The notes below the pieces were generated by a model. It ran no database searches. It saw nothing but the letters and a program-made list of their open reading frames with translations, and was not told the origin of the DNA. Positions 10,603-22,200 of a stretch of 64,000 bases of DNA are shown here, piece by piece. This DNA is from Pseudomonas fulva (GTDB lineage Bacteria > Pseudomonadota > Gammaproteobacteria > Pseudomonadales > Pseudomonadaceae). The position numbers were made by a program, and so were the translations under genes. How positions within the stretch are numbered: the first letter of the stretch is position 1; each line of letters opens with the position of its first letter. The stretch spans positions 2,914,001-2,978,000 of the forward strand of contig NZ_CP082928.1 in assembly GCF_023517795.1 (NCBI RefSeq), written 5' to 3'.

Positions 10603-10932
10603 TCAGTCCGCCTGGCTGGATTCGGTGTCCTGTGGGTAGGTGCTGCGCCACAGCTCGAAGCCACCGTCGAGGCTGTACACCTCGGAGAAGCCCTGGCCGA
10701 CCAGATAAGCGGCGGCGCTCTGGCTGGAGTTGCCGTGATAGCAGGTGACGATCAGCGGCGCGTCGAGGTCGGCCTTGGCGATGAAGTCGGCCAACGAATA
10801 GTTGTCCAGGTGCTCGGCGGCACGGATGTGCCCGGCGGCGAAACTCTGCGGATCGCGGATATCGACGACCACGGCGCCTTTCTCGCGCAGGGCCTGGGCC
10901 TGTTCGGGGGCGATGCGTTTGAACTCGCTCAT
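10603..10932 (-). CDS. glpE: Thiosulfate sulfurtransferase GlpE (single-domain rhodanese)
   Basis: 109-residue cytoplasmic rhodanese that transfers sulfane sulfur from thiosulfate to cyanide or other thiols. The active-site loop CYHGNSSQ has catalytic C64. Length fits single-domain GlpE. The gene overlaps the 3' end of apaH by 4 bp and is last in the lptD-to-glpE minus-strand cluster. Confidence 0.93.
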   Translation of the reverse strand: MSEFKRIAPEQAQALREKGAVVVDIRDPQSFAAGHIRAAEHLDNYSLADFIAKADLDAPLIVTCYHGNSSQSAAAYLVGQGFSEVYSLDGGFELWRSTYPQDTESSQAD

Positions 10933-11753
10933 GCTGTTTCCTCGCTACAGTCGCAGCGATGGTACTCGCCGCTATCGATGTTCATCAGGGTCATGGTGCC
11001 GCCCCACACGCAGCCCGAATCCAGGGCGAACACGCCGGGCTCGTCGCAGTGCCCTTCCAGGGCCGCCCAGTGGCCGAAGATGATCTTCTGGGCACGGGTC
11101 TTGCGCTGCGGATGGCTGAACCAGGGGAGGTAACCGGCCGGTGCGGTGTCCAGGCCTTCCTTGCTTTTCAGGTCCAGGGTGCCATCGGCCTTGCAGAAGC
11201 GCATGCGGGTGAAATAGTTGGTGATCACCCGCAGCCGGGCGATGCCGTGCAACTCCTTGTCCCAGCGTGCCGGCTCGTTGCCGTACATGCCGTCCAGGAA
11301 CATCGGGTACAGGGCATCGTCGCGTAGCGCGTTCTCGACTTCGGCGGCGCGGCGCAGCGCCTTGGCGATATTCCACTGCGGCGGTATGCCGGCGTGCACC
11401 AGGGCGGTGTCGCGCTGCTCGTCGTAATGCAGCAGCTTCTGCTGGCGCAGCCAATCCAGCAGCTCGTCGCGATCCGGCGCCTCGAGGATCTCGCGCAGGG
11501 TGTCGCCGCGCTTGAGGCGTTCGATGTTGCGCGAGGCGGCGAGCAGGTGCAGGTCGTGATTGCCCAGTACGCAGACCAGCGCGTTGCGCATGCCATGGAG
11601 AAAGCGCAGGGTCTCCAAGGATGCCGGACCGCGGTTGACCAGGTCACCCACCAGCCACAGGCGGTCATGGGTCGGGTCGAAGGCCACGCGTTCGAGCAGG
11701 CACTGCAGGGGTTTCAGGCAGCCCTGCAGATCGCCGACGGCATAGGTCGCCAT
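10929..11753 (-). CDS. apaH: Symmetrical bis(5'-nucleosyl)-tetraphosphatase ApaH
   Basis: Hydrolyses Ap4A to two ADP and also removes Np4 caps from RNA. The 274-residue product has metallophosphoesterase motifs in order: GDLQGC, GDLVNRG, GNHDLH and later VHAGIPP. The start codon is separated from the apaG stop only by an inverted-repeat element. The GGGGG inside that element's terminal repeat sits about 9 nt upstream of the ATG and is the only evident ribosome site, so the insertion now seems to supply translation initiation for apaH. Confidence 0.96.
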   Translation of the reverse strand: MATYAVGDLQGCLKPLQCLLERVAFDPTHDRLWLVGDLVNRGPASLETLRFLHGMRNALVCVLGNHDLHLLAASRNIERLKRGDTLREILEAPDRDELLDWLRQQKLLHYDEQRDTALVHAGIPPQWNIAKALRRAAEVENALRDDALYPMFLDGMYGNEPARWDKELHGIARLRVITNYFTRMRFCKADGTLDLKSKEGLDTAPAGYLPWFSHPQRKTRAQKIIFGHWAALEGHCDEPGVFALDSGCVWGGTMTLMNIDSGEYHRCDCSEETA

Positions 11754-11755
11754 TA

Positions 11756-12020
11756 GGGTCTACCCCCGTTTCGTCGTGAGCAGTGTTGCTGCGAAAAATT
11801 GCACCAGGTAAGGCGTGAGGCGCAGGTAATGGTCGCTCCCTTGCCAAGCCTCGCAACGCGGCATGGTGCAATTTTTCGCGCAACCCGAAGGGCCGGGCCA
11901 TTTTTTGCGCGATGCTGCGTTATTCGTCGTTCATTTGGAATAACCAAACTTCTCTCCTCATGCCTTGCCTCGCGCAAAAAATGGCTCCGGCGCGGCCACG
12001 AACGAAACGGGGGTAGACCC
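11756..12020. mobile_element. MITE-like 265-bp inverted-repeat element between apaG and apaH
   Basis: Perfect 19-bp terminal inverted repeats GGGTCTACCCCCGTTTCGT (11756-11774 and the complement at 12002-12020), flanked by a TTA direct repeat (11753-11755 and 12021-12023). Inside are two further perfect inverted repeats: 16 bp at 11791-11806/11864-11879 and 15 bp at 11897-11911/11971-11985, giving a three-way-junction fold. No transposase is encoded. Removing the element plus one TTA would join apaG and apaH as TAATG (overlapping stop and start), which strongly suggests a transposition-type insertion into a coupled gene pair. Confidence 0.85.
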
Positions 12021-12401
12021 TTAGTGCAGCGCCCCAGGGACGGCGAGGCGGAAGGGCGCGATGGGGGCATCGAAGCGCTGGCCATCGTCGGCCAGCATCT
12101 GATAGCTGCCCTGCATGGTGCCGACCTGGGTGGCCAGCAGCGTGCCGCTGCTGTAGCGATGGCTTTCGCCGGGGGCGATCAGCGGCTGTTCACCGACTAC
12201 GCCCGCGCCGCGTACTTCCTGTACCTGGCCGTTGCCGTCGGTGATCACCCAGTGGCGCGCCAGCAACTGGGCTGGCAGCTCACCGGCGTTGTGAATGGTC
12301 ACGTCGTAGGCAAAGGCGAAACGGCTCTGCTCGGGCTGCGACTGCTCCGGCAGGTAGCGGGTGACGATGGTGACGTCGATCTGGTAACGAGAGTCGGACA
12401 T
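12021..12401 (-). CDS. apaG: ApaG (DUF525) protein
   Basis: 126-residue beta-sandwich protein of the ApaG family (core [20 protein letters not shown]). Biochemical function is unsettled; it is co-transcribed with rsmA and apaH in many gammaproteobacteria. It starts 14 bp after the rsmA stop. Its TAA stop is also the right-hand TTA flank of the inserted element. Confidence 0.94.
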   Translation of the reverse strand: MSDSRYQIDVTIVTRYLPEQSQPEQSRFAFAYDVTIHNAGELPAQLLARHWVITDGNGQVQEVRGAGVVGEQPLIAPGESHRYSSGTLLATQVGTMQGSYQMLADDGQRFDAPIAPFRLAVPGALH

Positions 12402-12415
12402 GGGCGCTCGATCAA

Positions 12416-13228
12416 TCAGGTGGGCGAAGGCGCGGGTTGCTGGGCCAGCTGGTCGGCCAGGCGCACGAAGGCGGCCAGGTCCAGCTGCTCCGGGCGCAGG
12501 CTGCCATCGACGCCGGCCGCCTCGATCTCGCTGGCCGGCAGCAGCGCCTTGAGGGTGTTGCGCAGCGTCTTGCGGCGCTGGTTGAAGGCTTCGCGCACCA
12601 CCCGCTCGAGCAGGCGGTGATCCTTGGCCGGGTGCGGCAGCACCTGATGGGGCACCAGGCGCACGATGGCCGAGTCGACCTTGGGGGGTGGGTTGAACGC
12701 GCCGGGGCCGACGTTGAACAGGTGCTCCACCTGGCAGTGGTACTGCACCATGATCGACAGCCGCCCCCAGTCGCCGCCACCCGGGCCGGCAGCCAGGCGC
12801 TCGACCACTTCCTTCTGCAGCATGAAGTGCATGTCGCGGATCAGGTGGGCGTTGTCCAGCAGGTGGAAAATCAGCGGCGTGGAAATGTTGTAGGGCAGGT
12901 TGCCGACCACCCGCAGACTGTTGGGCGCTGCCTGCAGGGTCGAAAAATCGAATTTGAGGGCATCGCCCTGGTTCAGGCGAAAGCGCGGCTGGTCGGCGAA
13001 CTTGGCCTGCAGGATCGGGATCAGGTCCAGATCCAGCTCGATCACGTCGAGCTGTGCGCCGCTGTTGAGCAGGCCCTCGGTGAGTGCGCCCTGGCCCGGG
13101 CCGATCTCCAGCAGGTGCTCGCCTTCGCGGGCATGGATGGCGCGCAGGATACGGTGAATCACCCCGGCGTCATGAAGGAAGTTCTGGCCGAAGCGCTTGC
13201 GCGCGCGGTGTTGGTAAGGCTCGGACAT
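12416..13228 (-). CDS. rsmA: 16S rRNA (adenine1518-N6/adenine1519-N6)-dimethyltransferase
   Basis: RsmA (KsgA) dimethylates two adjacent adenines in the 3' hairpin of 16S rRNA late in 30S assembly. The 270-residue product starts [20 protein letters not shown]. It has the SAM-binding loop [11 protein letters not shown] and the [12 protein letters not shown] catalytic motif. The ATG at 13228 gives the conserved N-terminus; an upstream in-frame extension is not conserved-looking. It lies between pdxA and apaG. Confidence 0.97.
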   Translation of the reverse strand: MSEPYQHRARKRFGQNFLHDAGVIHRILRAIHAREGEHLLEIGPGQGALTEGLLNSGAQLDVIELDLDLIPILQAKFADQPRFRLNQGDALKFDFSTLQAAPNSLRVVGNLPYNISTPLIFHLLDNAHLIRDMHFMLQKEVVERLAAGPGGGDWGRLSIMVQYHCQVEHLFNVGPGAFNPPPKVDSAIVRLVPHQVLPHPAKDHRLLERVVREAFNQRRKTLRNTLKALLPASEIEAAGVDGSLRPEQLDLAAFVRLADQLAQQPAPSPT

Positions 13229-13240
13229 CTGAAAAGCAGC

Positions 13241-13270
13241 TCCAGGCTTCAAGCTGCAAGCATCAAGCAA
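13241..13270. repeat. Half REP-like unit (GCAAGC family)
   Basis: Contains TCAAGCTGCAAGC at 13249-13261, identical to the 13-mer in the repeat at 8141-8223. A second arm is not clear here, so it looks like a decayed or half unit in the rsmA leader. Confidence 0.5.
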
Positions 13271-13354
13271 GCGCGTAAAGCGGTCAGGCGAAAACGCGCA
13301 GTTTAGCAGGGAACGCCTGTCGAGCGGCGCCGCTCGCCACTCCAGGCAAGTCGC

Positions 13355-14353
13355 TCACGGGAGCAGGCGGCTGTGCGCCATCTCGTAGGCGGTTTCCAGG
13401 GCGACCTGCAGGCTGCCGCACTCAATGCGCCCGGTGCCGGCAAGATCCAGCGCGGTGCCGTGGTCCACCGAAGTACGGATGATCGGCAGGCCCAGGGTCA
13501 CGTTCACCGCGGCCCCAAAGCCCTTGTACTTGAGCACCGGCAGGCCCTGGTCGTGATACATGGCAAGCACCGCGTCGCAATGCTCCAGGTGCTTGGGCGT
13601 GAACAGCGTGTCGGCCGGCAGCGGGCCGACCAGATCCATGCCTTCGGCACGCAATTGCTCGAGTGCAGGCTCGATGATCTCGATCTCCTCGCGCCCCAGG
13701 TGGCCGCCTTCGCCGGCATGGGGGTTGAGGCCGCAGACCAGTATGCGCGGTGCTGCAATGCCGAACTTGTCGCGCAGGTCAGCGTGGAGGATGCGCGTTA
13801 CCCGCTGCAGGCGCTCGGCGGTGATGGCGCTGGCCACGTCCTTGAGTGGCAGGTGGGTAGTGACCAGGGCAACCCGCAGGCCGCGGGTTGCCAGCATCAT
13901 CACCACCTGGGGGGTACCGGTCAGGTCGGCGAGAAATTCGGTATGGCCGGAGAATGCCATTCCCGCCTCGTTGATGATGCCCTTGTGCACCGGGGCGGTG
14001 ACCAGGCCGGCGAAGCTGCCGTCCAGACAGCCCTGGGCCGCTCGGGTCAGGGTTTGCAGAACGTAGGCGGCATTGGCTTTGTTGAGCTCGCCGGCGACCA
14101 CCGGCTCGCCCAGCGGTGTATCCCAGATGTACAGGCTGCCTGCTGGGGCAGGCTGGGTCGGCCAGGCATCAGGCGTGGCGTCGATCAGGTCGATCTGCAG
14201 CCCCAGCTCCGCCGTGCGCGCCTGCATCAGTGCCCGGCTGGCGACGCAGATCAGCGCATGGGTCTGCCGCTGGCGGGCAAGCAACAGGCACAGGTCCGGG
14301 CCGATACCGGCGGGTTCTCCAGGGGTGAGGGCGAAGCGCAGACTGTCGGGCAT
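13355..14353 (-). CDS. pdxA: 4-hydroxythreonine-4-phosphate dehydrogenase
   Basis: NAD-dependent enzyme of the DXP-dependent pyridoxal phosphate pathway. The 332-residue product starts [20 protein letters not shown]. It shows the PdxA metal-site region ([11 protein letters not shown]), NPHAGEGGH and [11 protein letters not shown]. It lies between surA and rsmA, the usual surA-pdxA-rsmA order, but a terminator-like hairpin separates it from surA. Confidence 0.96.
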   Translation of the reverse strand: MPDSLRFALTPGEPAGIGPDLCLLLARQRQTHALICVASRALMQARTAELGLQIDLIDATPDAWPTQPAPAGSLYIWDTPLGEPVVAGELNKANAAYVLQTLTRAAQGCLDGSFAGLVTAPVHKGIINEAGMAFSGHTEFLADLTGTPQVVMMLATRGLRVALVTTHLPLKDVASAITAERLQRVTRILHADLRDKFGIAAPRILVCGLNPHAGEGGHLGREEIEIIEPALEQLRAEGMDLVGPLPADTLFTPKHLEHCDAVLAMYHDQGLPVLKYKGFGAAVNVTLGLPIIRTSVDHGTALDLAGTGRIECGSLQVALETAYEMAHSRLLP

Positions 14354-14404
14354 GATCCGGTCTCGTGGTGGAGAGAGCGCGATTCTAGCCCAGGCCTGCA
14401 TGAA

Positions 14405-14430
14405 AAAGCCCGGCGCTTGGCCGGGCTTTC
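14405..14430 (-). terminator. Rho-independent terminator between surA and pdxA
   Basis: A 10-bp perfect stem (AAAGCCCGGC/GCCGGGCTTT) with a 5-nt loop is followed on the minus strand by TTTTTC. It should stop or attenuate transcription coming from lptD-surA before pdxA. Confidence 0.75.
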
Positions 14431-14447
14431 ATGAGCGTCAGGCTGGG

Positions 14448-15743
14448 TTACAGCTTGATCTCCACATAGGCTTCGTCGCGAATCTGACGCAGCCAGGTTT
14501 GCAGCTCTTCTTCGTACTTGCGGTTGCGCAGCAAATTCAGCGCCTGTTGCTCGCGCACCTGCTCGCTGCTGTCAGTGGCGCGACGGCCCATGACCTGCAG
14601 CACGTGCCAGCCGAACTGGCTCTTGAAGGGCTTGGAAACCTCACCGCTGGCGGTGTTGTTCATCACCTCGCGGAACTCCGGTACCAGAGCATTCGGGTCG
14701 ATCCAGCTGAGGCTGCCGCCGTTGAGGGCCGAGCCCGGGTCTTCGGAGAAATTCTTCGCCAGCTCGGCGAAGTCTTCCCCGGACTCGATGCGTTGATACA
14801 GGCGCTCGGCCAGTACCTTGGCCTCGGCGTCGGTGCGGATTTCGCTCGGCTTGATCAGGATGTGGCGTACGTTCACTTCCTCGCGCACCGCCGCGGCCTC
14901 ACCGCCACGCTTTTCCAGCACCTTGAGGAGGATGAAACCACCTGGGGTGCGGATCGGCTCGGTGACATCGCCAACGTTCATGGCGCTGATCATGGCGTCG
15001 AATGGCGGCGGCAACTGCGCGGCCTTGCGCCAGCCCATGTCGCCACCGTCCAGCGCCGTTTCACTGGCCGAGTTGGCGATCGCCAGTTGGCCGAAATCGG
15101 CGCCCTGGCGCGCTTGCTGGTAAATGTCCTGGGCCCGGCGCTCGGCAGCTTGCAGCGCATCGGGGGAGGCATCTTCCTGAACGGGGATGACGATGTTGGC
15201 CAGGTGGAACTCTTCGGACAGCTGCATCTTGCCCAGGTCGGAGGCGAGGAAGTTCTTCACTTCCTGCTCGGTGACCTGAATGCGCTCGGCCACCCGGCGC
15301 TGGCGCACACGGCTGATGATCATCTCGCGGGACACCTGGTCGCGGGCGTCGTTGAACGACAGGCCGTCCCTGGCCAGGGCGTCGCGGAACTGCTCGAGGG
15401 TCATGCCGTTGCGCTGGGCAATGGTGGCCATGGCCTGGTTGAGTTCTTCGTCGCCGATGCGAATGCCGGAGCGCTCGCCCATCTGCAGCTGGATGTTTTC
15501 CAGGATCAGGCGATCCAGCACCTGCTGGGTCAGCACGTTGGCCGGCGGCACCTCGGCGCCGCGCTTGGCGATGGTCTGTTGCACCTCGCGCACCCGGGCG
15601 TCGAGCTGGGTCTGCATGATCACGTCGTTATCGACGATCGCCACCACGCGGTTGAGAGGCTGTACATCGGCGTGCGCCGCGGTACCCAGAAACAGTGCGC
15701 CCAGCAGCAGCGGGCGCACGCACTCAGCGAGCTTGCTCTTCAC
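14448..15743 (-). CDS. surA: Periplasmic chaperone and peptidyl-prolyl isomerase SurA
   Basis: Escorts outer-membrane beta-barrel proteins, including LptD, through the periplasm. The product (431 residues from this start) has an N-terminal signal peptide, a SurA N-domain and two parvulin-type domains (around [12 protein letters not shown] and [12 protein letters not shown]). I chose a GTG start at 15743 ([15 protein letters not shown]), inside the end of lptD; another GTG at 15749 is equally close to an AAGG and cannot be excluded. Either way the gene overlaps lptD, implying coupled translation of the barrel and its chaperone. Confidence 0.93.
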   Translation of the reverse strand: MKSKLAECVRPLLLGALFLGTAAHADVQPLNRVVAIVDNDVIMQTQLDARVREVQQTIAKRGAEVPPANVLTQQVLDRLILENIQLQMGERSGIRIGDEELNQAMATIAQRNGMTLEQFRDALARDGLSFNDARDQVSREMIISRVRQRRVAERIQVTEQEVKNFLASDLGKMQLSEEFHLANIVIPVQEDASPDALQAAERRAQDIYQQARQGADFGQLAIANSASETALDGGDMGWRKAAQLPPPFDAMISAMNVGDVTEPIRTPGGFILLKVLEKRGGEAAAVREEVNVRHILIKPSEIRTDAEAKVLAERLYQRIESGEDFAELAKNFSEDPGSALNGGSLSWIDPNALVPEFREVMNNTASGEVSKPFKSQFGWHVLQVMGRRATDSSEQVREQQALNLLRNRKYEEELQTWLRQIRDEAYVEIKL

Positions 15744-18501
15744 GTTCACGGTAACCTTGAATGCCTTGGTCGAGGAATGTCTCAACGTTGTTGCCAGTCA
15801 CGCCACCCAGGCCTTTGAGGACGATCTGCAGGAAGATGCCGCTGTCTGGTTCGTCGTTGCGCGAGGGGTTGAGGCTGACCTCGTCGTAGTCGATCCAGTA
15901 GCGGTTGATGACGCGCAGCTTCCAGCAGCAACTGTCGTACTCGAAGCCGCCAAAGGCTTCCAGGGTGCGGTTGCGACCGTAGTCGTACTGCCAGCGCGAG
16001 ATCAGGCTCCACTGCGGGCCGATTGGCCAGATGACCGAGAAGTCATGCTGGCTGATCTTGTAGTAGTCCTTGATGAAGGTGCTTGTGCCCTCTTCACCGT
16101 AGTCGCTACCGAAGCCCCAGCGCCCGGTGCTCTGGTCGTAGTTGAGGGTGTCGTTGCGATAGCGATAGCCGGCATTGACGATCTTGCGCGGGTTGTCCGC
16201 TGGCTGATAATGGAACATGGCGCTGCCCGAACGCGTACGGTGGCTGTCCGGATCCCAGTTGAAATCCGAAGTGAAGCGCCAGTCCTGGTTGTAGCGGTAC
16301 ATGTACTCCAGGGCATAAGGCGATACCGACGATTGCGCCTCATCGCGGGTGCGGTAGTCGATACCCGGCATCTGCACCTTGCGGTCTTCGAAATAGAAGG
16401 CCTGGCCGATGCTGAAGCGCTGACGCTCGAAGCCGTTGGCCTCGATCCAGCGGCTGGTCACGCCGAGGGATATCTTGTTTTCGTCGCCGATACGATCCTT
16501 GCCGCTGAAGCGATTCTCACGCCACAGCGAGGCGTAGCTGAAGGTGCTCTCGCTGCTATCGAACACCGGGATATCGGTCTGGTCTTCTTCCGGTACATAG
16601 AGATAGAACAGACGCGGTTCGAGGGTCTGACGAGCTTCGCGGCCGAACAGCGAAGTCTGGCGATCGAAATACAGGCCGCTGTCGACGCTGAACAGGCCGA
16701 CGCCACGGTTCTGGCTGCTACTGAATTCTTCACCAGCGACAGCGCCTCTGGCGATATCGTCTCTACCGCGCTGATCGATATCCAGGTCGTAGTTGGTCTG
16801 CAGGTACTTGATCTGCGGTTTGACGTAGCCCCAACTCCAGTCAAGCGGCAGGCTTACGCCTGGCTCCACATGCATGCGGGTGCCGTTGGCGCGGGCCAGG
16901 CCCAGGATATTCACGTCGTTCCACGGGCCTTCGACGTTGCCATTCTGATCGATGTAGTTGCCGTTGCGCAGGTCACGCTCGAAACGTACCAGCTCGGTGC
17001 CGTAGGTGAAATTCAGACCGCCCGGCTCGAACGGCAGTTGGCCGTCCAGGGTGATCTGCGGCAGGCGATCGTAAGGCGTCACGTCGGTAATGGTGGCCAG
17101 CTCGTAGGCGTGGGCATTGAGTCGCGCCGTATAGCTGTCACCGCGCCAGGTCAGCGTGCCACGCTGATCGACATAGCTGGAGGTTTCGATGCCCAGATCG
17201 GTCTTCAGATCCTGGAAGTAGTAGGGGTCGCTGATATCGGTGTAGTCGACCTCGGCCAGCAGGCGGTCGTTGAGGCCCTGCTTGTGCTGCCAGCTGTACA
17301 TCCAGCGCTGGTCCTTGTAGCCGGACTGCAGCTTGCGCTCGTCCTCCTGGTCGTCCAGGTAGGCAGCGCCGAGCTGGCCTTCGCTGTTGCGGGTCAGGTA
17401 GCGGTACTCGCCTTCGAGCAGCAGGCCGCGCTTGGCCATGTAGGTCGGGTACAGGGTGGCGTCGAAGTTCGGCGCCAGGTTGAAGTAGTACGGAGTTTGC
17501 AGGGTCAGGCCGTTGCTGCCGGAGCTGCCGAAGCTCGGCGGCAGGAAGCCGGACTGGCGACGGTCGTCGATCGGGAAGTAGATGTACGGCGTGTAGAACA
17601 CCGGGAAATCCTTGACCCGCAGCGTGACGTTGGTCGCGGTGCCGAAGCCGGTAGCCGGGTTCAGGGTGATGTTGTTACCGGTCAGGTGCCAGGCGTTGCT
17701 GCCCGGTTCGCAACTGGTATAGGTACCGTCCTTGAGGCGGATGATCGCGGTCTCTTCACGCTTGGCGTAGGCTGCGCTGCCGCGCGCGTGGGCGGCGTGC
17801 ATCACGAACTCGGCGTTGTCGATGCGCGCTTCGCCGTTGTCCAGTTGCAGCTCGCCACGGTCGCCCACCACCAGGGCGCCCTTGTCGCGCAGGCGGACGT
17901 TGCCGACCAGCTCGCCACGGTTTTCGGCCTGGTGCAGGTTGGCCTCGTCGGCCTCGACCTGCATGCCGGCCTGGCGTACGACCACGTCACCGGCGAGGGT
18001 CGCGACCTGCTCTTCCTGCTGGTAGCGCGACGCCTTGGCCGATACGAACATCGGCGCTTCGCTCATCGGCGTGGTGTCGTTCATGCCCGGGCGGCTAGGC
18101 TCGATGTAGGCGCCGGAGCAAGCCGGGCCGATCTCTGCCAACTGCGCGCTGGTGAGCTTCTCGCGCGGCACCCAGTCCAGGTGGCTGTAGTCGGCGCTGC
18201 GCGAGGCCAGGGCACGGCCACCGGCTTCGGTCACTTGCGTCGGCGCAGCCTTGGTATCAGGCTGGGCGGCAGCCGTCGCGCCGGTACCCGCGCTGACCGA
18301 GTTGGCACTGTGGGTCGGCCGGCTCGGCAGGTTGGCGTTGCTGGATTTCGGTGCACAGGCCCAACCGCCGGTCGGCGATGCCTGGCAGTCGAATTGTTCG
18401 GCAGCGGTGGCGAATGGGCTGGCGAAGGGCTGCAGGGCCAACAGGCCACCCGTTACCAGAAGCGGGAATTTCTTGCGAAAAGCGGGGTATTTTACTGCCA
18501 T
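15724..18501 (-). CDS. lptD: LPS-assembly outer-membrane protein LptD
   Basis: Outer-membrane barrel that, with the lipoprotein LptE, inserts lipopolysaccharide into the outer leaflet. The 925-residue product starts [18 protein letters not shown] with a signal peptide. A linker follows that is longer than in E. coli, as typical for Pseudomonas, then a beta-jellyroll/OstA domain ([20 protein letters not shown]) and a large barrel with many aromatic-alternating strands. Cysteines near C52 and C63 and the paired CC near residue 887 fit the inter-domain disulfides. Divergent from amgK. Confidence 0.97.
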   Translation of the reverse strand: MAVKYPAFRKKFPLLVTGGLLALQPFASPFATAAEQFDCQASPTGGWACAPKSSNANLPSRPTHSANSVSAGTGATAAAQPDTKAAPTQVTEAGGRALASRSADYSHLDWVPREKLTSAQLAEIGPACSGAYIEPSRPGMNDTTPMSEAPMFVSAKASRYQQEEQVATLAGDVVVRQAGMQVEADEANLHQAENRGELVGNVRLRDKGALVVGDRGELQLDNGEARIDNAEFVMHAAHARGSAAYAKREETAIIRLKDGTYTSCEPGSNAWHLTGNNITLNPATGFGTATNVTLRVKDFPVFYTPYIYFPIDDRRQSGFLPPSFGSSGSNGLTLQTPYYFNLAPNFDATLYPTYMAKRGLLLEGEYRYLTRNSEGQLGAAYLDDQEDERKLQSGYKDQRWMYSWQHKQGLNDRLLAEVDYTDISDPYYFQDLKTDLGIETSSYVDQRGTLTWRGDSYTARLNAHAYELATITDVTPYDRLPQITLDGQLPFEPGGLNFTYGTELVRFERDLRNGNYIDQNGNVEGPWNDVNILGLARANGTRMHVEPGVSLPLDWSWGYVKPQIKYLQTNYDLDIDQRGRDDIARGAVAGEEFSSSQNRGVGLFSVDSGLYFDRQTSLFGREARQTLEPRLFYLYVPEEDQTDIPVFDSSESTFSYASLWRENRFSGKDRIGDENKISLGVTSRWIEANGFERQRFSIGQAFYFEDRKVQMPGIDYRTRDEAQSSVSPYALEYMYRYNQDWRFTSDFNWDPDSHRTRSGSAMFHYQPADNPRKIVNAGYRYRNDTLNYDQSTGRWGFGSDYGEEGTSTFIKDYYKISQHDFSVIWPIGPQWSLISRWQYDYGRNRTLEAFGGFEYDSCCWKLRVINRYWIDYDEVSLNPSRNDEPDSGIFLQIVLKGLGGVTGNNVETFLDQGIQGYREREEQAR

Positions 18502-18625
18502 CTTGTTTTCCGGGCTTCCTGTGCGCTTTTGGCCCAGGGGCCGCACGCCTCTCGATGGGCTGAAAAAGATGCTGGATAATAAAGCATGACCCGCGCAACG
18601 GCTAGCGCCGTCGGAGACCCTTGCA

Positions 18626-20318
<1,693 letters not shown>

Positions 20319-20319
<1 letters not shown>

Positions 20320-21077
20320 TGTACTGGCCGCTGACCTTGGTGGGGGCGCTGGCCGGCTACGCCCTGGCAAGCATTCCCGGTCTGTTGCTCGGCGGCCTGC
20401 TCGGCCAGGTGCTGGATCGCCGCCTGGGCCTGCGCGGCTGGAAGGCCCTGGGCGAGCGACTGGTGGGCAGGTCCGCCGTGGGTGACGACGCCTTGCTGTT
20501 CGTCATGCTGGGGCGCCTGGCCAAGAGCGATGGCGTGGTGCAGCAGGCGCACATTCGTCAGGCCCGCGCCGAGATGCAGCGCCTGGCGCTGGGCGAGGCC
20601 GGCAGGGCGGCAGCCATCGAGGCCTTCGCGCGCGGCAAGACCGGCCAGGACAGCCTGCGCGGCCCATTGCAACGCCGCCGCAGCGAGGCCCAGGAGCTGT
20701 TGCGCGCCTGCTGGCGCATGGCCTGGGCCGATGGCAAGGTGGGCCAGGCAGAGCGCGAACTGATCCTGTTATGGGGCAAGTGGCTGGGCGTTTCCGCCGA
20801 GGCCCAGGAGGCACTGAGCGCCGGCTACTCGCCGCGTCGCGGCCCGCCGACCGCGGCCGCCGACGCCTATCAGCAGGCCCTGCGCCTGCTCGGCGTGACG
20901 GCAGACAGTGACGTACAGCAGATCAAGAAGGCCTATCGCCGCCTGCTCAGCCGCCACCACCCCGACAAGATGGCCGGCAGCGGTGCGGCGCCCGAGAAGG
21001 TGCGTGAGGCCACCGAAGCGACCCGCGAACTGCACAATGCCTACGCGCTGATTCGCCAGCGCCGCGGCTTCCGCTGA
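20319..21077 (+). CDS. djlA: DjlA-like membrane-anchored J-domain co-chaperone
   Basis: 252-residue protein with one N-terminal membrane segment (about residues 5-30). A TerB-like helical domain follows (LLFVMLGRLAKSDGVV and WRMAWADGKVGQAE repeats), then a C-terminal J domain with the HPD motif (RHHPDKMAG). J proteins of this type stimulate DnaK at the inner membrane. Translationally coupled to murU. Confidence 0.93.
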
Positions 21078-21089
21078 GCGGCCTGGCGC

Positions 21090-22064
21090 CTACCTGGCGC
21101 CGCCGGCGTGCTTGTCCAGCCAGCCGCGCAGACGACGGAACAGCTGTTCCTGGGCAACGTCGGGATTGCCCGGCAGGGCATCCAGGCTGACCTGCACCAG
21201 GGCAGGCTGTTTCTGCCGCTGACTCAGTTGTTTGCGTGCCAACGCCGCCTGCCGAGCACTGGCGCTGTCGCGGTAATAGAAATCGCCGACCTTGGCGGTG
21301 AGCTGCGCCAGCAGGTCATTGAACGGCGCGTCGAAACCCTCCGGCTGGCGGGTATCCACCAACACCAGATGGGTCACATTGGCGGGTTTGCGCTCGGCGA
21401 TGTAACGCGCCGCCCAGTAGGCGCCGCTGCCATGGCCGAGCAGCACCACGACCTTGGCCTGCTGCTGGCCGGCAAAGGCGATGCCGGCATCGATACGCGC
21501 GAATACCCGTTCGACATGGGCCGCCCGTGCCGCCTCTGCGTCAGCCGACGGTGCTTCGCTTGGCGGGGCCGGGGTGGTCGGCTCTGGGGCCTTTTCTGCC
21601 GGGGCCTCGGCAGCTTTGCCGTCTCCGCTCGCAGGCGGCTCGGCGACCCGCACCGGCAGGTTGGCACCCTGGGGGTCCGGCAAGGTCAGGCTCAGGCTGT
21701 GCCAGCCGGCGTCTGGCAACCTGCGGCGCAGCGGGCCGACAGTGGGGGGCGCGTCGGCACTCTCTTCATCCCCGGGAATCAGGATCACCGCACCCATGGG
21801 GGCCGGGTCATTGGCCGGTCGCCAGAGCGCGAGAAATGTGGTGCCGGCGGCGTCGAGCTGCTGCTGCTCGGTGGCGGCCAGTTGGCGCTCTAGAGCCAAT
21901 GCTTCGAGGTCGCTGCGCTCGGGCAGTGACGCCCGCTGTGCGGGCTTGGCCTCGGCTTTTTCGCCGTCTTTGACGGGTGGGCTCTGTTCGGCATGCACGG
22001 CCAGGGCACCGGCCAGCAGGGTCAGGCACAGGGCGTAGCGGGGCAGGTGGCGAAGGCGTGTCAT
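21090..22064 (-). CDS. DUF3530 family periplasmic protein
   Basis: 324-residue exported protein with a signal peptide (YALCLTLLAGALAVHA) and a low-complexity Pro/Ala/Glu-rich segment around residues 145-180. A C-terminal half resembles an alpha/beta-hydrolase fold (VVVLLGHGSGAYWAARYI, where GHGSG is the nucleophile-elbow position). DUF3530 members are uncharacterised. It is convergent with djlA (12 bp apart) and divergent from the sensor kinase gene. Confidence 0.8.
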   Translation of the reverse strand: MTRLRHLPRYALCLTLLAGALAVHAEQSPPVKDGEKAEAKPAQRASLPERSDLEALALERQLAATEQQQLDAAGTTFLALWRPANDPAPMGAVILIPGDEESADAPPTVGPLRRRLPDAGWHSLSLTLPDPQGANLPVRVAEPPASGDGKAAEAPAEKAPEPTTPAPPSEAPSADAEAARAAHVERVFARIDAGIAFAGQQQAKVVVLLGHGSGAYWAARYIAERKPANVTHLVLVDTRQPEGFDAPFNDLLAQLTAKVGDFYYRDSASARQAALARKQLSQRQKQPALVQVSLDALPGNPDVAQEQLFRRLRGWLDKHAGGAR

Positions 22065-22200
22065 GGCAGGGCCTGAAAGTATTCGATGCAGGGCAGCCTA
22101 ATCACTTGTCGTGGATTTGTCAGATCCTGATGGTGCTTAATGCGGCCTGTGCCACCAGTGTCCAGCTTGGCGGCTTCCAATTCGTTTCTGGTGTTCGTGC

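Noticed and set aside
11753..12085. Open frame running through the apaG-apaH element
   Set aside because: It spans the terminal repeats and the end of apaG and has no domain; the element is better explained as non-coding.
15280..18579. Very long open frame on the plus strand opposite surA and lptD
   Set aside because: Antisense to two well-supported genes; its composition is the usual GC-rich codon shadow and it shows no recognisable domain.
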